The notes: generated by a model from the sequence alone, not told the origin. A DNA stretch of 64,000 bases from Idiomarina sp. X4 (GCF_002808045.1 NZ_CP025000.1:2294001-2358000); one strand, 5' to 3'. Shown: positions 8,551 through 19,192, counted from the first letter of the stretch. A program made the numbers and translations.

Positions 8551-9348
8551 ATGGAGCTGTGGCAAGCCATCATACTAGGGATAGTGCAGGGCATTACCGA
8601 GTTTTTACCCATTTCCAGTTCAGCGCACTTAATTCTCATGCCAGTGCTGACCGGCTGGAATGATCAGGGTGTTGGGTTTGATTTATCAGTGCATGTAGGC
8701 ACCTTGCTGGCGGTAATTCTCTATTTCCGTAAAGACGTTGCCGCATTGTTTACGGACGGGCTTCGTTCAATTCCGGCTCGCCAAAATGTCGGACAAAGCA
8801 AATTGGGCTGGATGGTTGTTATTGCCACCATTCCGGCCTGCGTTTTTGGCGTGTTGCTGCTTGACTATATTGACACGGTATTGCGAGCGGTATGGGTGAT
8901 TATCACGACCACGGTGGTGTTTGCAGTACTACTTGCCGTTGCTGACCGGTGGGGACGGGGCCGTCGCCAGCTCGAGTCAATTGGTTTAAAAGACGCCATT
9001 ATTGTTGGTTTAGCACAGGCCGTTGCACTTATCCCTGGCACGTCGCGCTCTGGAGCGACCATTACTGCCGGGTTATTCATGGGGCTTGATCGCGAAACGG
9101 CTTCAAAGTTTTCTTTTTTTATGGCCATACCCATTACGACAGCGGCCGCTTTAATTAAGCTGCTAAGCATCTATAGCGAAGGGATAGCCGTTGACTGGCA
9201 TGGCTTTATTGTAGGCGGTGTGGCTTCGTTTGTAACGGCAATTACAGCCATTCACTTCTTTTTGAAGTGTCTTAACGACTTTGGCATGTGGCCTTATGTT
9301 ATTTACCGCCTGGTGCTTGCGGTTGTCTTATTTTGGGTGTTCGTGTAA
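8551..9348 (+). CDS. uppP: Undecaprenyl-diphosphatase (BacA/UppP)
   Basis: A 265-residue polytopic inner-membrane enzyme that dephosphorylates undecaprenyl diphosphate, recycling the lipid carrier for peptidoglycan and O-antigen synthesis. Both family signatures are present: QGITEFLPISSSAHL near the N-terminus (residues 15-29), with the catalytic Glu, and PGTSRSGAT (about residues 162-170), with the catalytic Arg/Ser. Several hydrophobic spans fit the family's inverted-repeat fold. It is followed three bases later by the cation channel gene and then by ygjP with only short gaps, so the three may be co-transcribed, although no functional link is established. Confidence 0.96.
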   Translation: MELWQAIILGIVQGITEFLPISSSAHLILMPVLTGWNDQGVGFDLSVHVGTLLAVILYFRKDVAALFTDGLRSIPARQNVGQSKLGWMVVIATIPACVFGVLLLDYIDTVLRAVWVIITTTVVFAVLLAVADRWGRGRRQLESIGLKDAIIVGLAQAVALIPGTSRSGATITAGLFMGLDRETASKFSFFMAIPITTAAALIKLLSIYSEGIAVDWHGFIVGGVASFVTAITAIHFFLKCLNDFGMWPYVIYRLVLAVVLFWVFV

Positions 9349-9351
9349 ACC

Positions 9352-10176
9352 ATGTACGAGAATCTAAAAAAACAATTATTTGAGCTTAAAAGTAATCGTA
9401 TTTTTGAGTTTGCGGTTATTGCTGTCATTATCATTTCAGCACTGGAAATTGGTGCGAAAACTTATGAGCTTCCGGGCATCGCTAATAACCTATTGTTGGG
9501 CTTGGACTGGTTTATTACCGTTTTTTTTGTGGTGGAAATTAGTATCCGCTTTATTGCTGACCATGACAAAAAGAACTTCTTTAAAAATGGCTGGAATGTT
9601 TTTGATACCTTAGTTGTTGTGGTCAGCCTGATACCAATAAATGACTCAGAACTGGCGCTTTTAGCCCGCTTAGTGCGAATATTCCGAGTGCTTCGGATGA
9701 TTTCTATTATCCCCGAGCTTCGCACCCTTATTACCTCTCTATTGAAAGCTTTGCCGCAAATGGGCTATGTGGTTTTGCTGATGTTTATTATCTTCTACAT
9801 TTATGCCGCAGTAGGCAGTTATTTGTTTGCAGATATCAACCCGTTTTTATGGGATAACATTGCAACGTCTATGTTAACGCTTTTTAGGGTTATGACGTTT
9901 GAAGACTGGACAGATATTCAATATGAAACCATGGAAGTGTATCCATGGAGCTGGCTGTTTTATATGACGTTTATATTCCTGACGGCTTTTGCCTTTTTGA
10001 ATATGGTTATTGGTATTGTCGTTAATGTTATGGACAAAGAGAGCCAGGCTGAAGCTGAAGAATTGCGTCAGCAGCTTGAGGAAGAGCAGGGACCTGAGCC
10101 AACCATGCGTGAGCTGCAGGACGAAATTCGTGAGCTTAAATTGCTATTGCAATCGCAACGGCAGAACACCGAGTAA
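9352..10176 (+). CDS. Voltage-gated cation channel (bacterial Nav/NaChBac family) with acidic filter
   Basis: A 274-residue six-transmembrane ion channel subunit expected to form tetramers in the inner membrane. S1-S3 span about residues 16-95. S4 is RLVRIFRVLR (106-115), with four Arg at three-residue spacing, the classical voltage sensor. S5 and S6 flank the pore loop at about residues 166-190. The selectivity filter reads TFEDWTD (182-188, bases 9895-9915), against TLESWSM in NavAb and TLESWAS in NaChBac. After S6 come a charged neck and a C-terminal heptad-like coiled coil (about 225-270). The gene lies between uppP and ygjP with 3-base gaps. By family it conducts Na+; the extra Asp residues at filter positions 4 and 7 suggest possible Ca2+ permeation (inference). 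Confidence 0.9.
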   Translation: MYENLKKQLFELKSNRIFEFAVIAVIIISALEIGAKTYELPGIANNLLLGLDWFITVFFVVEISIRFIADHDKKNFFKNGWNVFDTLVVVVSLIPINDSELALLARLVRIFRVLRMISIIPELRTLITSLLKALPQMGYVVLLMFIIFYIYAAVGSYLFADINPFLWDNIATSMLTLFRVMTFEDWTDIQYETMEVYPWSWLFYMTFIFLTAFAFLNMVIGIVVNVMDKESQAEAEELRQQLEEEQGPEPTMRELQDEIRELKLLLQSQRQNTE

Positions 10177-10179
10177 GTT

Positions 10180-10872
10180 ATGCACATCGGCGGCTGCAAA
10201 ATTGAAGTTACCCGCAAGCGCATAAAGCATCTTTATTTAAGGATGAAAGAACCCGGCTGTGTTGAGGTGTCGGCGCCTAAGCACTGGCCGGGTGGTTATA
10301 TTCAGTCAGTTTTAGAAGCGAGAAGTGACTGGATAAAAGAGCAGCAACAAAAGCTATTGCAGCGGCAATTAGCGACCCCTAAATTTCAGTCCTATGAAGA
10401 CCATGCAGAGGTATTTTTTGAAGGGCAAAGCTATCGCTTGAATGCGGTACTTAAAAGCGCCTTTCCTCACCTTGGCGCAGTGACGCTTTGCCAAAAGAAC
10501 AAGACATTAACCTTAAGCCTGTCTGATCCTTCGAACTTAGATGCCCGTAAAAAACAGTTAGATAAATGGCTTCGCGCTCAGTTAAAAGGGCGTATTACGC
10601 AGCTACTGGAACAGTGGCAACCCATTATGGAGGTTGCCGCCAGTGACTTTGGTGTGAGAAAAATGAAGACTCGCTGGGGCAGCTGCAACATTCGTACTCA
10701 TAAGATCTGGTTAAATTTCGACTTGATTGCGAAAGCCCCGGAAAGCTTGGAGTACGTGGTCGTGCACGAACTCACACACTTATATGAGCGTTACCATAAT
10801 AAGCGGTTTTACAGCCTTATGGATCATTATCTCCCCGACTGGCGAGAACGAAAACAGCGGCTCAATAGTTAG
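10180..10872 (+). CDS. YgjP-like zinc metallopeptidase (SprT/M48-like, DUF45)
   Basis: A 230-residue protein of the YgjP/DUF45 family. The C-terminal half holds the conserved MKTRWGSC block, then VVHELTHL with the zinc-binding HExxH, and a downstream His (HNKRFYSLM) that could be the third ligand. This family is annotated as putative cytoplasmic metalloproteases; E. coli YgjP has no firmly established substrate. No signal peptide is visible. It begins three bases after the channel gene stop, so it is probably co-transcribed with it and uppP. Its stop overlaps, tail to tail, the last bases of the small membrane protein gene on the other strand. Confidence 0.88.
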   Translation: MHIGGCKIEVTRKRIKHLYLRMKEPGCVEVSAPKHWPGGYIQSVLEARSDWIKEQQQKLLQRQLATPKFQSYEDHAEVFFEGQSYRLNAVLKSAFPHLGAVTLCQKNKTLTLSLSDPSNLDARKKQLDKWLRAQLKGRITQLLEQWQPIMEVAASDFGVRKMKTRWGSCNIRTHKIWLNFDLIAKAPESLEYVVVHELTHLYERYHNKRFYSLMDHYLPDWRERKQRLNS

Positions 10873-11090
10873 CGAAGATCTTGCCCTAGCTGATTTTGCG
10901 CGATAAGTCTGAAAACATAAGCGACTTTAAATAAGCCCGCTAAAATAACTTGAGATAAGTGCAAAAATACCAGCAGCATAAGTGGCAGGTTTTCTTCCTG
11001 AAACCAGGCCAAATAAAACACAACAATTGAAAGTAGTAAGAACACCACCATAGAGGTGTTAGAGGTTTTTAACAGTGTTAGAGGTTTCAT
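10869..11090 (-). CDS. Small two-span membrane protein, unknown function
   Basis: A 73-residue protein with two hydrophobic segments (about residues 13-31 and 36-58) and short polar ends. I recognise no family. The second ATG (11090) is preferred over 11099 because an AGGA site lies nine bases upstream of it but directly abuts the first ATG. It overlaps the end of ygjP by four bases, tail to tail, and faces away from gloA. The region upstream carries three ATGCAT palindromes that could belong to its promoter or to that of gloA. Confidence 0.6.
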   Translation of the reverse strand: MKPLTLLKTSNTSMVVFLLLSIVVFYLAWFQEENLPLMLLVFLHLSQVILAGLFKVAYVFRLIAQNQLGQDLR

Positions 11091-11104
11091 AATAAACATT
11101 CCTA

Positions 11105-11136
11105 ATGCATGTTTAATAAATGCATCTTATATGCAT
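11105..11136. repeat. Three ATGCAT palindromes in an intergenic region
   Basis: ATGCAT occurs at 11105-11110, 11120-11125 and 11131-11136. The last two sit in an 11-base imperfect tandem (ATGCATCTTAT / ATGCATCTTTA). The cluster lies between the divergent small membrane protein gene and gloA and could be an operator. No known regulator is assigned. Confidence 0.4.
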
Positions 11137-11175
11137 CTTTAATATAGATCAAGAAAAGTGTTCAAGGAGCAGGCA

Positions 11176-11616
11176 ATGCGGTATTTACATACCATGGTTA
11201 GAGTGCACGATTTGGAGCGTTCATTGCACTTCTATTGCAATTTACTCGGCATGAAAGAAGTGTCGCGCAAGGAAGTTGAGAAGGGGCGGTTTACCCTAGT
11301 TTACCTTGCCGCAGAAGATGATTATGAACGTGCTGAAAGCGAACGTTCTCCTGAACTGGAGCTGACCTGTAACTGGGATCCTGAAACGTATAGCGGTGGT
11401 CGTAATTTCGGACACTTAGCGTTCGAGGTAGATAATATTTATGATCTTTGCCAGAAGTTGAAGGATAACGGGGTTATTATTAATCGTCCCCCGCGCGACG
11501 GTCACATGGCGTTTGTCCGTTCACCCGATAATATTTCTATCGAACTACTCCAAAAAGGCGAAAGCCTTCCGGAACAAGAACCCTGGGCGTCAATGGAGAA
11601 TATCGGTACATGGTAA
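11176..11616 (+). CDS. gloA: Lactoylglutathione lyase (glyoxalase I)
   Basis: A 146-residue glyoxalase I, which converts the hemithioacetal of methylglyoxal and glutathione into S-lactoylglutathione in the cytoplasm. Metal ligand candidates are visible: His in RYLHTMVRV (N-terminus), Glu in SPELELTCNW, His in NFGHLAFEV and Glu in SIELLQKG. This two-His/two-Glu pattern is typical of the bacterial enzyme. The ATG at 11176 follows AAGGAGCAGGCA and matches the standard N-terminus; an upstream frame to 11158 lacks a proper site. It appears monocistronic; the next gene, icd, has its own -10 box. Confidence 0.95.
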   Translation: MRYLHTMVRVHDLERSLHFYCNLLGMKEVSRKEVEKGRFTLVYLAAEDDYERAESERSPELELTCNWDPETYSGGRNFGHLAFEVDNIYDLCQKLKDNGVIINRPPRDGHMAFVRSPDNISIELLQKGESLPEQEPWASMENIGTW

Positions 11617-11633
11617 TTGAGGGCTAAATCGCC

Positions 11634-11639
11634 TATAAT
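11634..11639 (+). promoter_or_regulatory. Putative -10 box of icd
   Basis: A perfect TATAAT lies 52 bases before the icd start and just after the gloA stop. I see no good -35 at 16-18 bases, so the call rests on the -10 box and its position. Confidence 0.4.
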
Positions 11640-11670
11640 CTTGCCACCTTTTTTTGCATATTTACTTTAG

Positions 11671-13917
<2,247 letters not shown>

Positions 13918-13940
13918 TTGAGCAGTCTAAGCTAATAAAA

Positions 13941-13965
13941 AAGCAGGCTTTGGCCTGCTTTTTTT
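13941..13965 (+). terminator. Rho-independent terminator of icd
   Basis: Eight-base stem AAGCAGGC (13941-13948) / GCCTGCTT (13953-13960) with a TTTG loop, followed by a run of T to 13965. It lies 24 bases after the icd stop. Confidence 0.92.
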
Positions 13966-14006
13966 ATGCCTATAATTTGTCAATTCGACTTCCGGGAGAG
14001 AGAATA

Positions 14007-14477
14007 GTGGCCAATGGCAATTACTTAATAAACTTATACGAACGCTGTTTAAAAATGCCGTTTGGGCGCAATATATTCTCAACCATGTTTGCCCGAAAAG
14101 CGCCTTATTTTGAAACCATTAAGCCGCTTATTACTGAATTAGAGCCTAATTTTTGTCAGCTTACGTTCAAAAAGCGCAAAGCCGTTCAGAACCACATTGG
14201 TACGGTGCATGCTATTGCGGTGTGTAATGGCATGGAAATGGCCATGGGCGCGGTTGCGGAGGCTTCTATTCCAAAGCATCTGCGTTGGATACCCAAGGGG
14301 ATGAATGTTCAGTATTTGGCAAAAACAAACAGTGACGTGACTATTGAGGCGAAGGCATCAGAGCAGACCTGGCGAGTGGGTGAACAACCGATAACCGTGG
14401 AAGCGAAACGGGATGATGGTACTGTGGTTGCTGCTGGTGAGATTATTATCTACGTGTCGGAAAAGCCTAAAAAATAA
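14007..14477 (+). CDS. DUF4442 family protein, hotdog-fold thioesterase-like
   Basis: A 156-residue protein resembling the DUF4442 family, whose members have a hotdog (PaaI-thioesterase-like) fold. The segment VQNHIGTVHAIAVCNGMEMAMG is typical of that fold, in which a central helix carries the active region. A catalytic assignment is not possible by eye. I place the start at GTG 14007, preceded by GGGAGAGAGAATA. Frames from further upstream would begin inside the icd terminator, and the first in-frame ATG (14055) would remove conserved N-terminal sequence. It lies between two strong terminators and is therefore probably its own unit. Acyl-CoA or acyl-ACP substrates are plausible but unproven. 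Confidence 0.8.
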   Translation: MANGNYLINLYERCLKMPFGRNIFSTMFARKAPYFETIKPLITELEPNFCQLTFKKRKAVQNHIGTVHAIAVCNGMEMAMGAVAEASIPKHLRWIPKGMNVQYLAKTNSDVTIEAKASEQTWRVGEQPITVEAKRDDGTVVAAGEIIIYVSEKPKK

Positions 14478-14490
14478 ATCGGGCATAATA

Positions 14491-14517
14491 AAAAGGGACC
14501 TGAAAGGTCCCTTTTTT
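14491..14517. terminator. Bidirectional rho-independent terminator
   Basis: Stem AAAAGGGACCT (14491-14501) / AGGTCCCTTTT (from 14505) with a GAA loop, A-rich on one side and T-rich on the other. It sits between the convergent DUF4442 and peptide transporter genes and can serve both. Confidence 0.9.
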
Positions 14518-14540
14518 ACATGCTAAATGATTAGCCTCTA

Positions 14541-16094
14541 TTAAGGCTTGCTAACCGGTTCGTTAGCATCAATAACTGCACCTGGGTGCTCGTCTTCACC
14601 GTCGTCCGGCGCCAGCTTTTCCCACTTGCGGGTAAACAGGGCCAGTACGAATACCGCCGCACCAACGCTCACACCGAACACAAAGATAGTCCAGTAAAGC
14701 TCAGGCATCGCCTGTGGGTTGTTCGGGTCAAGACCACCAGCCAACAAGCCGGCAACAACGTTACCGATAGAGTAGGTGAGTACGAAGATACCCATCATCT
14801 GGCCTGCCATGCGCTTCGGTGACAACTTACTCACAGCACTCAGGGCAACTGGGCTTAAGCACAACTCACCAACGGTATGAATAAAGTACACCGCAACCAA
14901 CCAATATGGCGCCACTTTAAGTCCGCTAGCTGCTGCCTGGGACGCAAAGAACATGACAATAAATCCCGTCGCCATAATGATAAGGCCTATCGCACTCTTA
15001 AAACCGTACGATGGGTTGATCATGCGCTTGCTTAGGTTAATCCATAGCGCGGCAAAAAACGGCGACATGATGACCAGGAATATCGAGTTCAGTGACTGGA
15101 ACCAAGTGGTCGGGATTTCAAAATCACCGACCATGCGGTCGGTTAAGTCGCGGGCAAACAGGTTGAATGAAGAACCTGCTTGTTCAAAACCTGCCCAGAA
15201 CATCGTTGACGCAATACACACCAAGAATAGTGCACCGAGTCGCTTCATTTCGTCTCGAGTCAGCTTCCCGAAGATAAAAACGGACAGGTAGTACAGGAAA
15301 AATATCACCGTGAAAATAATGGCAACGTTTCCGGCAACGACGGTTGGATCAATCGTGACGTAGTCATTCAAGGCTAAAAAGGTATAAACCGCTAAACCCG
15401 CTAGTAATAGCCAAATGATGCTCCAGCTACGCTTAGTCGCTTTTGGGCTCATTGGTTTAGGTGGTTTCTCACCAACGCCTTTCAACTTAGACTGAGTCAG
15501 TTTGTACTGAATAAGACCGAATGCCATACCAACAGCTGCTGCACCAAAGCCCCAATGGTAACCTGCATTTTCCATGAGGTAACCGGTGACGAAGTAACCG
15601 ATGATTGAACCAATATTGATACCCATGTAATACAGGGTATAGCCGCCATCTCGACGGTCATCATCGGAGCTGTACAGTTGCCCGACCATAGCGGTAATGT
15701 TTGGTTTCAATAAGCCTGTACCCAGTACCACTAAAATCATGCCAACGAAGAAGCCGGCTTCACTAGGAATGGCCAAAACAATGTGGCCAAGCATAATGAT
15801 GATACCGCCGTACCAAGTGGCGCGTTGACCGCCTAACAAGCGGTCAGCGATCCAGCCACCCGGCAAGCCCATGAAATAGACAGCGCCGGTGTATAGACCG
15901 TAAATAGCCGTTGCAGAGGCAACGGTTATCGCGAGGCCACCTTCTTGCAAACTGGCGGTCATGAATAAAACGAGCAGCGCGCGCATGCCGTAGTAACTCA
16001 TGCGCTCCCACATTTCGGTAAAGAACAGGGTTTGTAATCCCCCTGGCTGTCCGAAAAAGCTTGAGTCTTTATCGACTATATTCTTAGGATCCAT
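14541..16094 (-). CDS. Proton-dependent oligopeptide transporter (POT/PTR2 family)
   Basis: A 517-residue inner-membrane symporter importing di- and tripeptides with protons. The POT signature EMWERMSYYGMRALL near residues 27-41 (ExxER..YYG) is present, followed by about fourteen hydrophobic spans; the central polar loop around residue 210 fits the family. The protein ends in an acidic hydrophilic tail. It shares a bidirectional terminator with the DUF4442 gene and appears to be transcribed alone; its ribosome site (GGATAACAAG) is weak. It fits the peptide-using profile of the window, which also encodes S9, M14 and DUF885 proteins. Confidence 0.94.
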   Translation of the reverse strand: MDPKNIVDKDSSFFGQPGGLQTLFFTEMWERMSYYGMRALLVLFMTASLQEGGLAITVASATAIYGLYTGAVYFMGLPGGWIADRLLGGQRATWYGGIIIMLGHIVLAIPSEAGFFVGMILVVLGTGLLKPNITAMVGQLYSSDDDRRDGGYTLYYMGINIGSIIGYFVTGYLMENAGYHWGFGAAAVGMAFGLIQYKLTQSKLKGVGEKPPKPMSPKATKRSWSIIWLLLAGLAVYTFLALNDYVTIDPTVVAGNVAIIFTVIFFLYYLSVFIFGKLTRDEMKRLGALFLVCIASTMFWAGFEQAGSSFNLFARDLTDRMVGDFEIPTTWFQSLNSIFLVIMSPFFAALWINLSKRMINPSYGFKSAIGLIIMATGFIVMFFASQAAASGLKVAPYWLVAVYFIHTVGELCLSPVALSAVSKLSPKRMAGQMMGIFVLTYSIGNVVAGLLAGGLDPNNPQAMPELYWTIFVFGVSVGAAVFVLALFTRKWEKLAPDDGEDEHPGAVIDANEPVSKP

Positions 16095-16237
16095 TCTTGT
16101 TATCCATTTTGTTATTTAACATCAAATAGTTATGTCTATTTTTAGCTTATTCGACTAAAGTCGGAGTCGAAAAAGGTGGCAATACTTTACTAGTGGTCGC
16201 CATATAATGGAACCGAAAACGACGAATTCGTTAGTTT

Positions 16238-16996
16238 TCACGATGCGTCGCCCGGTATTCCTTTGCGTAATTTGACGGGTTCTCGTTTAGAGCGGCGTTT
16301 TCTAACTTTTATATTTAGCATTTCTACCGTAAGCGAGAACGCCATAGCGAAGTAAACGTAGCCTTTTGGTACGTGGAAACCAAAACCTTCACCTACCAGT
16401 GTCATACCAATAAGAATCAAAAAGCTCAGCGCAAGCATTTTAATCGTTGGGTGTTGGTCGACAAATTCACTCACCGATTTGGCGGCGAGCAGCATAACGC
16501 CGACGGAAATAACAACAGCGATAACCATGACGGATAAATGTTCAGCTAAACCAACTGCTGTAATGACAGAGTCAAGGGAAAAAACAATATCCAGAATGGA
16601 TATTTGAACGATGATGGATACAAAAGACGCTGAAACGATGGCTGTCTTTGTCTCGTCAGGCCCCTCAAGCGAGTGGTGAATTTCTAACGTCGACTTTCCT
16701 AAGAGAAAAAGCCCCCCGAGTAAGAGAATCAAGTCTCTTCCGGATATTTCTTCTGAAAACACAGTGAAGAGCGGTTCGGTTAGAGTCATCACCCAAGTAA
16801 GAGAAAAGAGCAGTAACAAGCGCGAGACCATTGCTAATACGAGACCAAGGGTTCTTGCTTTATCTCTTTGAGATTCCGGTAAGCGACCAACCAGTATTGA
16901 AATAAAGATGATATTATCAATACCTAGGACTATTTCCAGGGCAGTTAAAGTGGCAAGAGCTATCCAAGCCTCTGGCATCGTTACCCATTCAAACAT
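16238..16996 (-). CDS. TerC family integral membrane protein
   Basis: A 252-residue polytopic membrane protein of the TerC/YgdQ family. Characteristic motifs are EIVLGIDNIIFIS in the first span and DIVFSLDSVITAVG in the middle, each placing acidic residues within the membrane. Members have been linked to tellurite resistance and to metal (notably manganese) export, but the role of this one is not evident. The ATG at 16996 is preferred over GTG at 17005. It starts only 21 bases after the stop of the MHYT-GGDEF-EAL gene on the same strand, so the two are probably co-transcribed. The tail is strongly basic. Confidence 0.9.
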   Translation of the reverse strand: MFEWVTMPEAWIALATLTALEIVLGIDNIIFISILVGRLPESQRDKARTLGLVLAMVSRLLLLFSLTWVMTLTEPLFTVFSEEISGRDLILLLGGLFLLGKSTLEIHHSLEGPDETKTAIVSASFVSIIVQISILDIVFSLDSVITAVGLAEHLSVMVIAVVISVGVMLLAAKSVSEFVDQHPTIKMLALSFLILIGMTLVGEGFGFHVPKGYVYFAMAFSLTVEMLNIKVRKRRSKREPVKLRKGIPGDAS

Positions 16997-17017
16997 AAAA
17001 AGCACCCAAGAGAGTTG

Positions 17018-19192
17018 TTATTTGAAGTGCTTACTATGCTTACGAAAGTCAGGTTCTGCAACTGGCTTACTGAATAAATAGCCCTGAAAGTAATCACAGC
17101 CAAGTGAAGAGAGGTAGTCAAAATGTTTCTCTGTTTCTACACCCTCAGCCACCACTTTAAGACCCAGGTTATGCGCCAACTGAACAATAGTTTGTACAAT
17201 GGCTTCTTTCTGTTCGGACTGAAACATATCGCGCACGAAAGACACATCGATTTTGAGCACATCGAACGGCAGCTTCATTAAGTAGGATAGTGATGAATAG
17301 CCTGTTCCAAAATCGTCTAGCGCAAATTGGATACCCAGCTGCTTCAACTCCTTAATTTTATGAATAACGTCATCCAGGTTTTGCATTAGTACGCTTTCTG
17401 TCAATTCAAGCTTAAGTTGACCAGCAGGCACTTCATATTGTTTTAGCAGAGAGTTTAATTTGTCGACAAAATCCATTTGCTGGAATTGTGGGGCACTGAC
17501 GTTAATTGAAAGTACCAAGTCGGTTAGCCCTAATTGTTGCCACTGACGTATAATCTGGCAGGCTTGTTCATTAATTAAGTCACCCAAGCCGATAATAAGT
17601 CCAGTTTCCTCCGCCAGTGGAATAAACTCTGCTGGCGACACCATGCCTCGTTCACTATGATGCCAGCGAATCAGTGCTTCTGCGCCAATGACTTGACGGT
17701 TTGTATCAAGTTGGGGTTGTAAATACAGTTCCAGCCCATCGCGTGTTTCTATAGCCTGGCGCAATTCTGCTTCCAGTTTCACTCGCTTTTCTATCGCGTC
17801 GGCCATTTCAGGATGATACAAGCGAATTTCACCCATACCATTACGTTTTGCCTCTGCTAAGGCCAGCGCAGCCTGAACAAGAATGTCCTCAGACGACTTT
17901 TTAAAACTATCAACAACAGTGACACCAAAACTCATTGAGCACTGGTGACGGTAGTCTTTGAGCGAGTAGGGGGCTTGCAATTCTTGTTGCAACGTTTTGG
18001 CCATACTGAGCGCGTGAGACTGCGCTTGTACCGGATTGTTACTTTTCTGTACCCGGGCGACCACGGCAAATTCGTTGGAGCTGGGGCGAGCCACCATGTG
18101 TACGTTTAATGCAACACGCTCTAGTCGGTGAGTAACGGACTGTAACAATAGATCACCTAAAGTCGGTCCAAGCGTGTTATTCAGCACTTTAAACTTATCG
18201 ATATCGAGTAAGAACAGGACTAAGTGTTCGTTTTCCGGCGTTTCCTGCTGTTGTTGCGATAAGTAATCAAGCAATGAGCGGCGGTTTGGAAGGCCGGTTA
18301 ATGTATCATTAAAGGCTAACTCCCGAATACGCTTATCTGACTGCTTGATAGCCCGGTAGTTGTGCTGGAAACGTTTATCAATAACGGATGATACCCAGGA
18401 AATCAGTGCGATCAGAGTGACAGCAACGACGATGGCGTAGATCAGCCATAAGTGTTGGTGTTGAGAACCTATTGGCAGAATTTCCGTAGAGGCTGTGGGG
18501 TAAAAGCGAGCGGCCAGCATAGCCGCGTAATGCATGCCACTAATTGCTGCAGCGATAATCAACGCGGTAACAAACTGGATTTTACGGAGTTCGTTTTTTG
18601 CACCACGAATTGTGCTCGAGCGGCTGTAGGTGCTCGTGGCGAATATGCCCAGAACGACTGCTATAAGAATTGAGGCGGCGAACCATACCGGTGAGTAGAG
18701 CAGCTCGGCGTTCAGCTGCATGGCTTCCATCCCCATGTAGTGCATTAGGCCAATGCCTGCGCCTAAAATTATGCCGGAGAGAATGTTTGTTTTTAAAGAG
18801 AACCGAGCACGCGCTTTTTTGAAGTTTGCCAACCTGTCTTCTGACAGGTGGAGTGAATACGCGTAATAATTGCCGATAACAGCAGGAACAATAGACGCCA
18901 GGGTTAGTCCCACGCTGTGAGAAACCATAACAGGTAACTGAAAAGCAATCATGCCTATAAAATGCATGCTCCATACGCCAATACCGGCGACTATTGCCGT
19001 AATCAGAGTCCAGGTTTTTTGTTGACTGACAGAGCGGTGCCGGTGCGCACGCTCAAAAATCTTTAATGCGGTAAATGACGCGATAAAGGCAACGAGGTAA
19101 GACAAAACAACCAGCCAGTGATTGTAATTGCCGGGGAGTGGAGCCTGTGCGTATTGCCCCAAATCAAAAAAGTTCATTAAAACGTCATTCAT
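17018..19192 (-). CDS. MHYT-GGDEF-EAL cyclic-di-GMP signalling protein, probable phosphodiesterase
   Basis: A 724-residue protein. The N-terminal 250 residues form a seven-span MHYT sensor, with MHFIGM, MHYMGM and MHYAAM repeats thought to bind a metal and sense a diatomic gas or redox state. The GGDEF domain (about 295-460) is degenerate: the signature reads SSNEF, so cyclase activity is unlikely. The EAL domain (about 470-720) keeps its catalytic residues: EALIRWH, the Asn of SINVSAP, Glu of ELTES, DDFGTGYSS, the Lys of LKID, EGVET and QGYLFSKP. I infer a membrane-bound c-di-GMP phosphodiesterase. It lies just upstream of terC and is divergent from the propionate regulator. The sequence TTGTCGACAA, identical to the prp operator core, occurs inside it at 17460-17469. 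Confidence 0.93.
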   Translation of the reverse strand: MNDVLMNFFDLGQYAQAPLPGNYNHWLVVLSYLVAFIASFTALKIFERAHRHRSVSQQKTWTLITAIVAGIGVWSMHFIGMIAFQLPVMVSHSVGLTLASIVPAVIGNYYAYSLHLSEDRLANFKKARARFSLKTNILSGIILGAGIGLMHYMGMEAMQLNAELLYSPVWFAASILIAVVLGIFATSTYSRSSTIRGAKNELRKIQFVTALIIAAAISGMHYAAMLAARFYPTASTEILPIGSQHQHLWLIYAIVVAVTLIALISWVSSVIDKRFQHNYRAIKQSDKRIRELAFNDTLTGLPNRRSLLDYLSQQQQETPENEHLVLFLLDIDKFKVLNNTLGPTLGDLLLQSVTHRLERVALNVHMVARPSSNEFAVVARVQKSNNPVQAQSHALSMAKTLQQELQAPYSLKDYRHQCSMSFGVTVVDSFKKSSEDILVQAALALAEAKRNGMGEIRLYHPEMADAIEKRVKLEAELRQAIETRDGLELYLQPQLDTNRQVIGAEALIRWHHSERGMVSPAEFIPLAEETGLIIGLGDLINEQACQIIRQWQQLGLTDLVLSINVSAPQFQQMDFVDKLNSLLKQYEVPAGQLKLELTESVLMQNLDDVIHKIKELKQLGIQFALDDFGTGYSSLSYLMKLPFDVLKIDVSFVRDMFQSEQKEAIVQTIVQLAHNLGLKVVAEGVETEKHFDYLSSLGCDYFQGYLFSKPVAEPDFRKHSKHFK

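Noticed and set aside
17850..18330. Diguanylate cyclase activity for the MHYT protein
   Set aside because: The active-site signature is SSNEF instead of GG(D/E)EF, so activity is unlikely.
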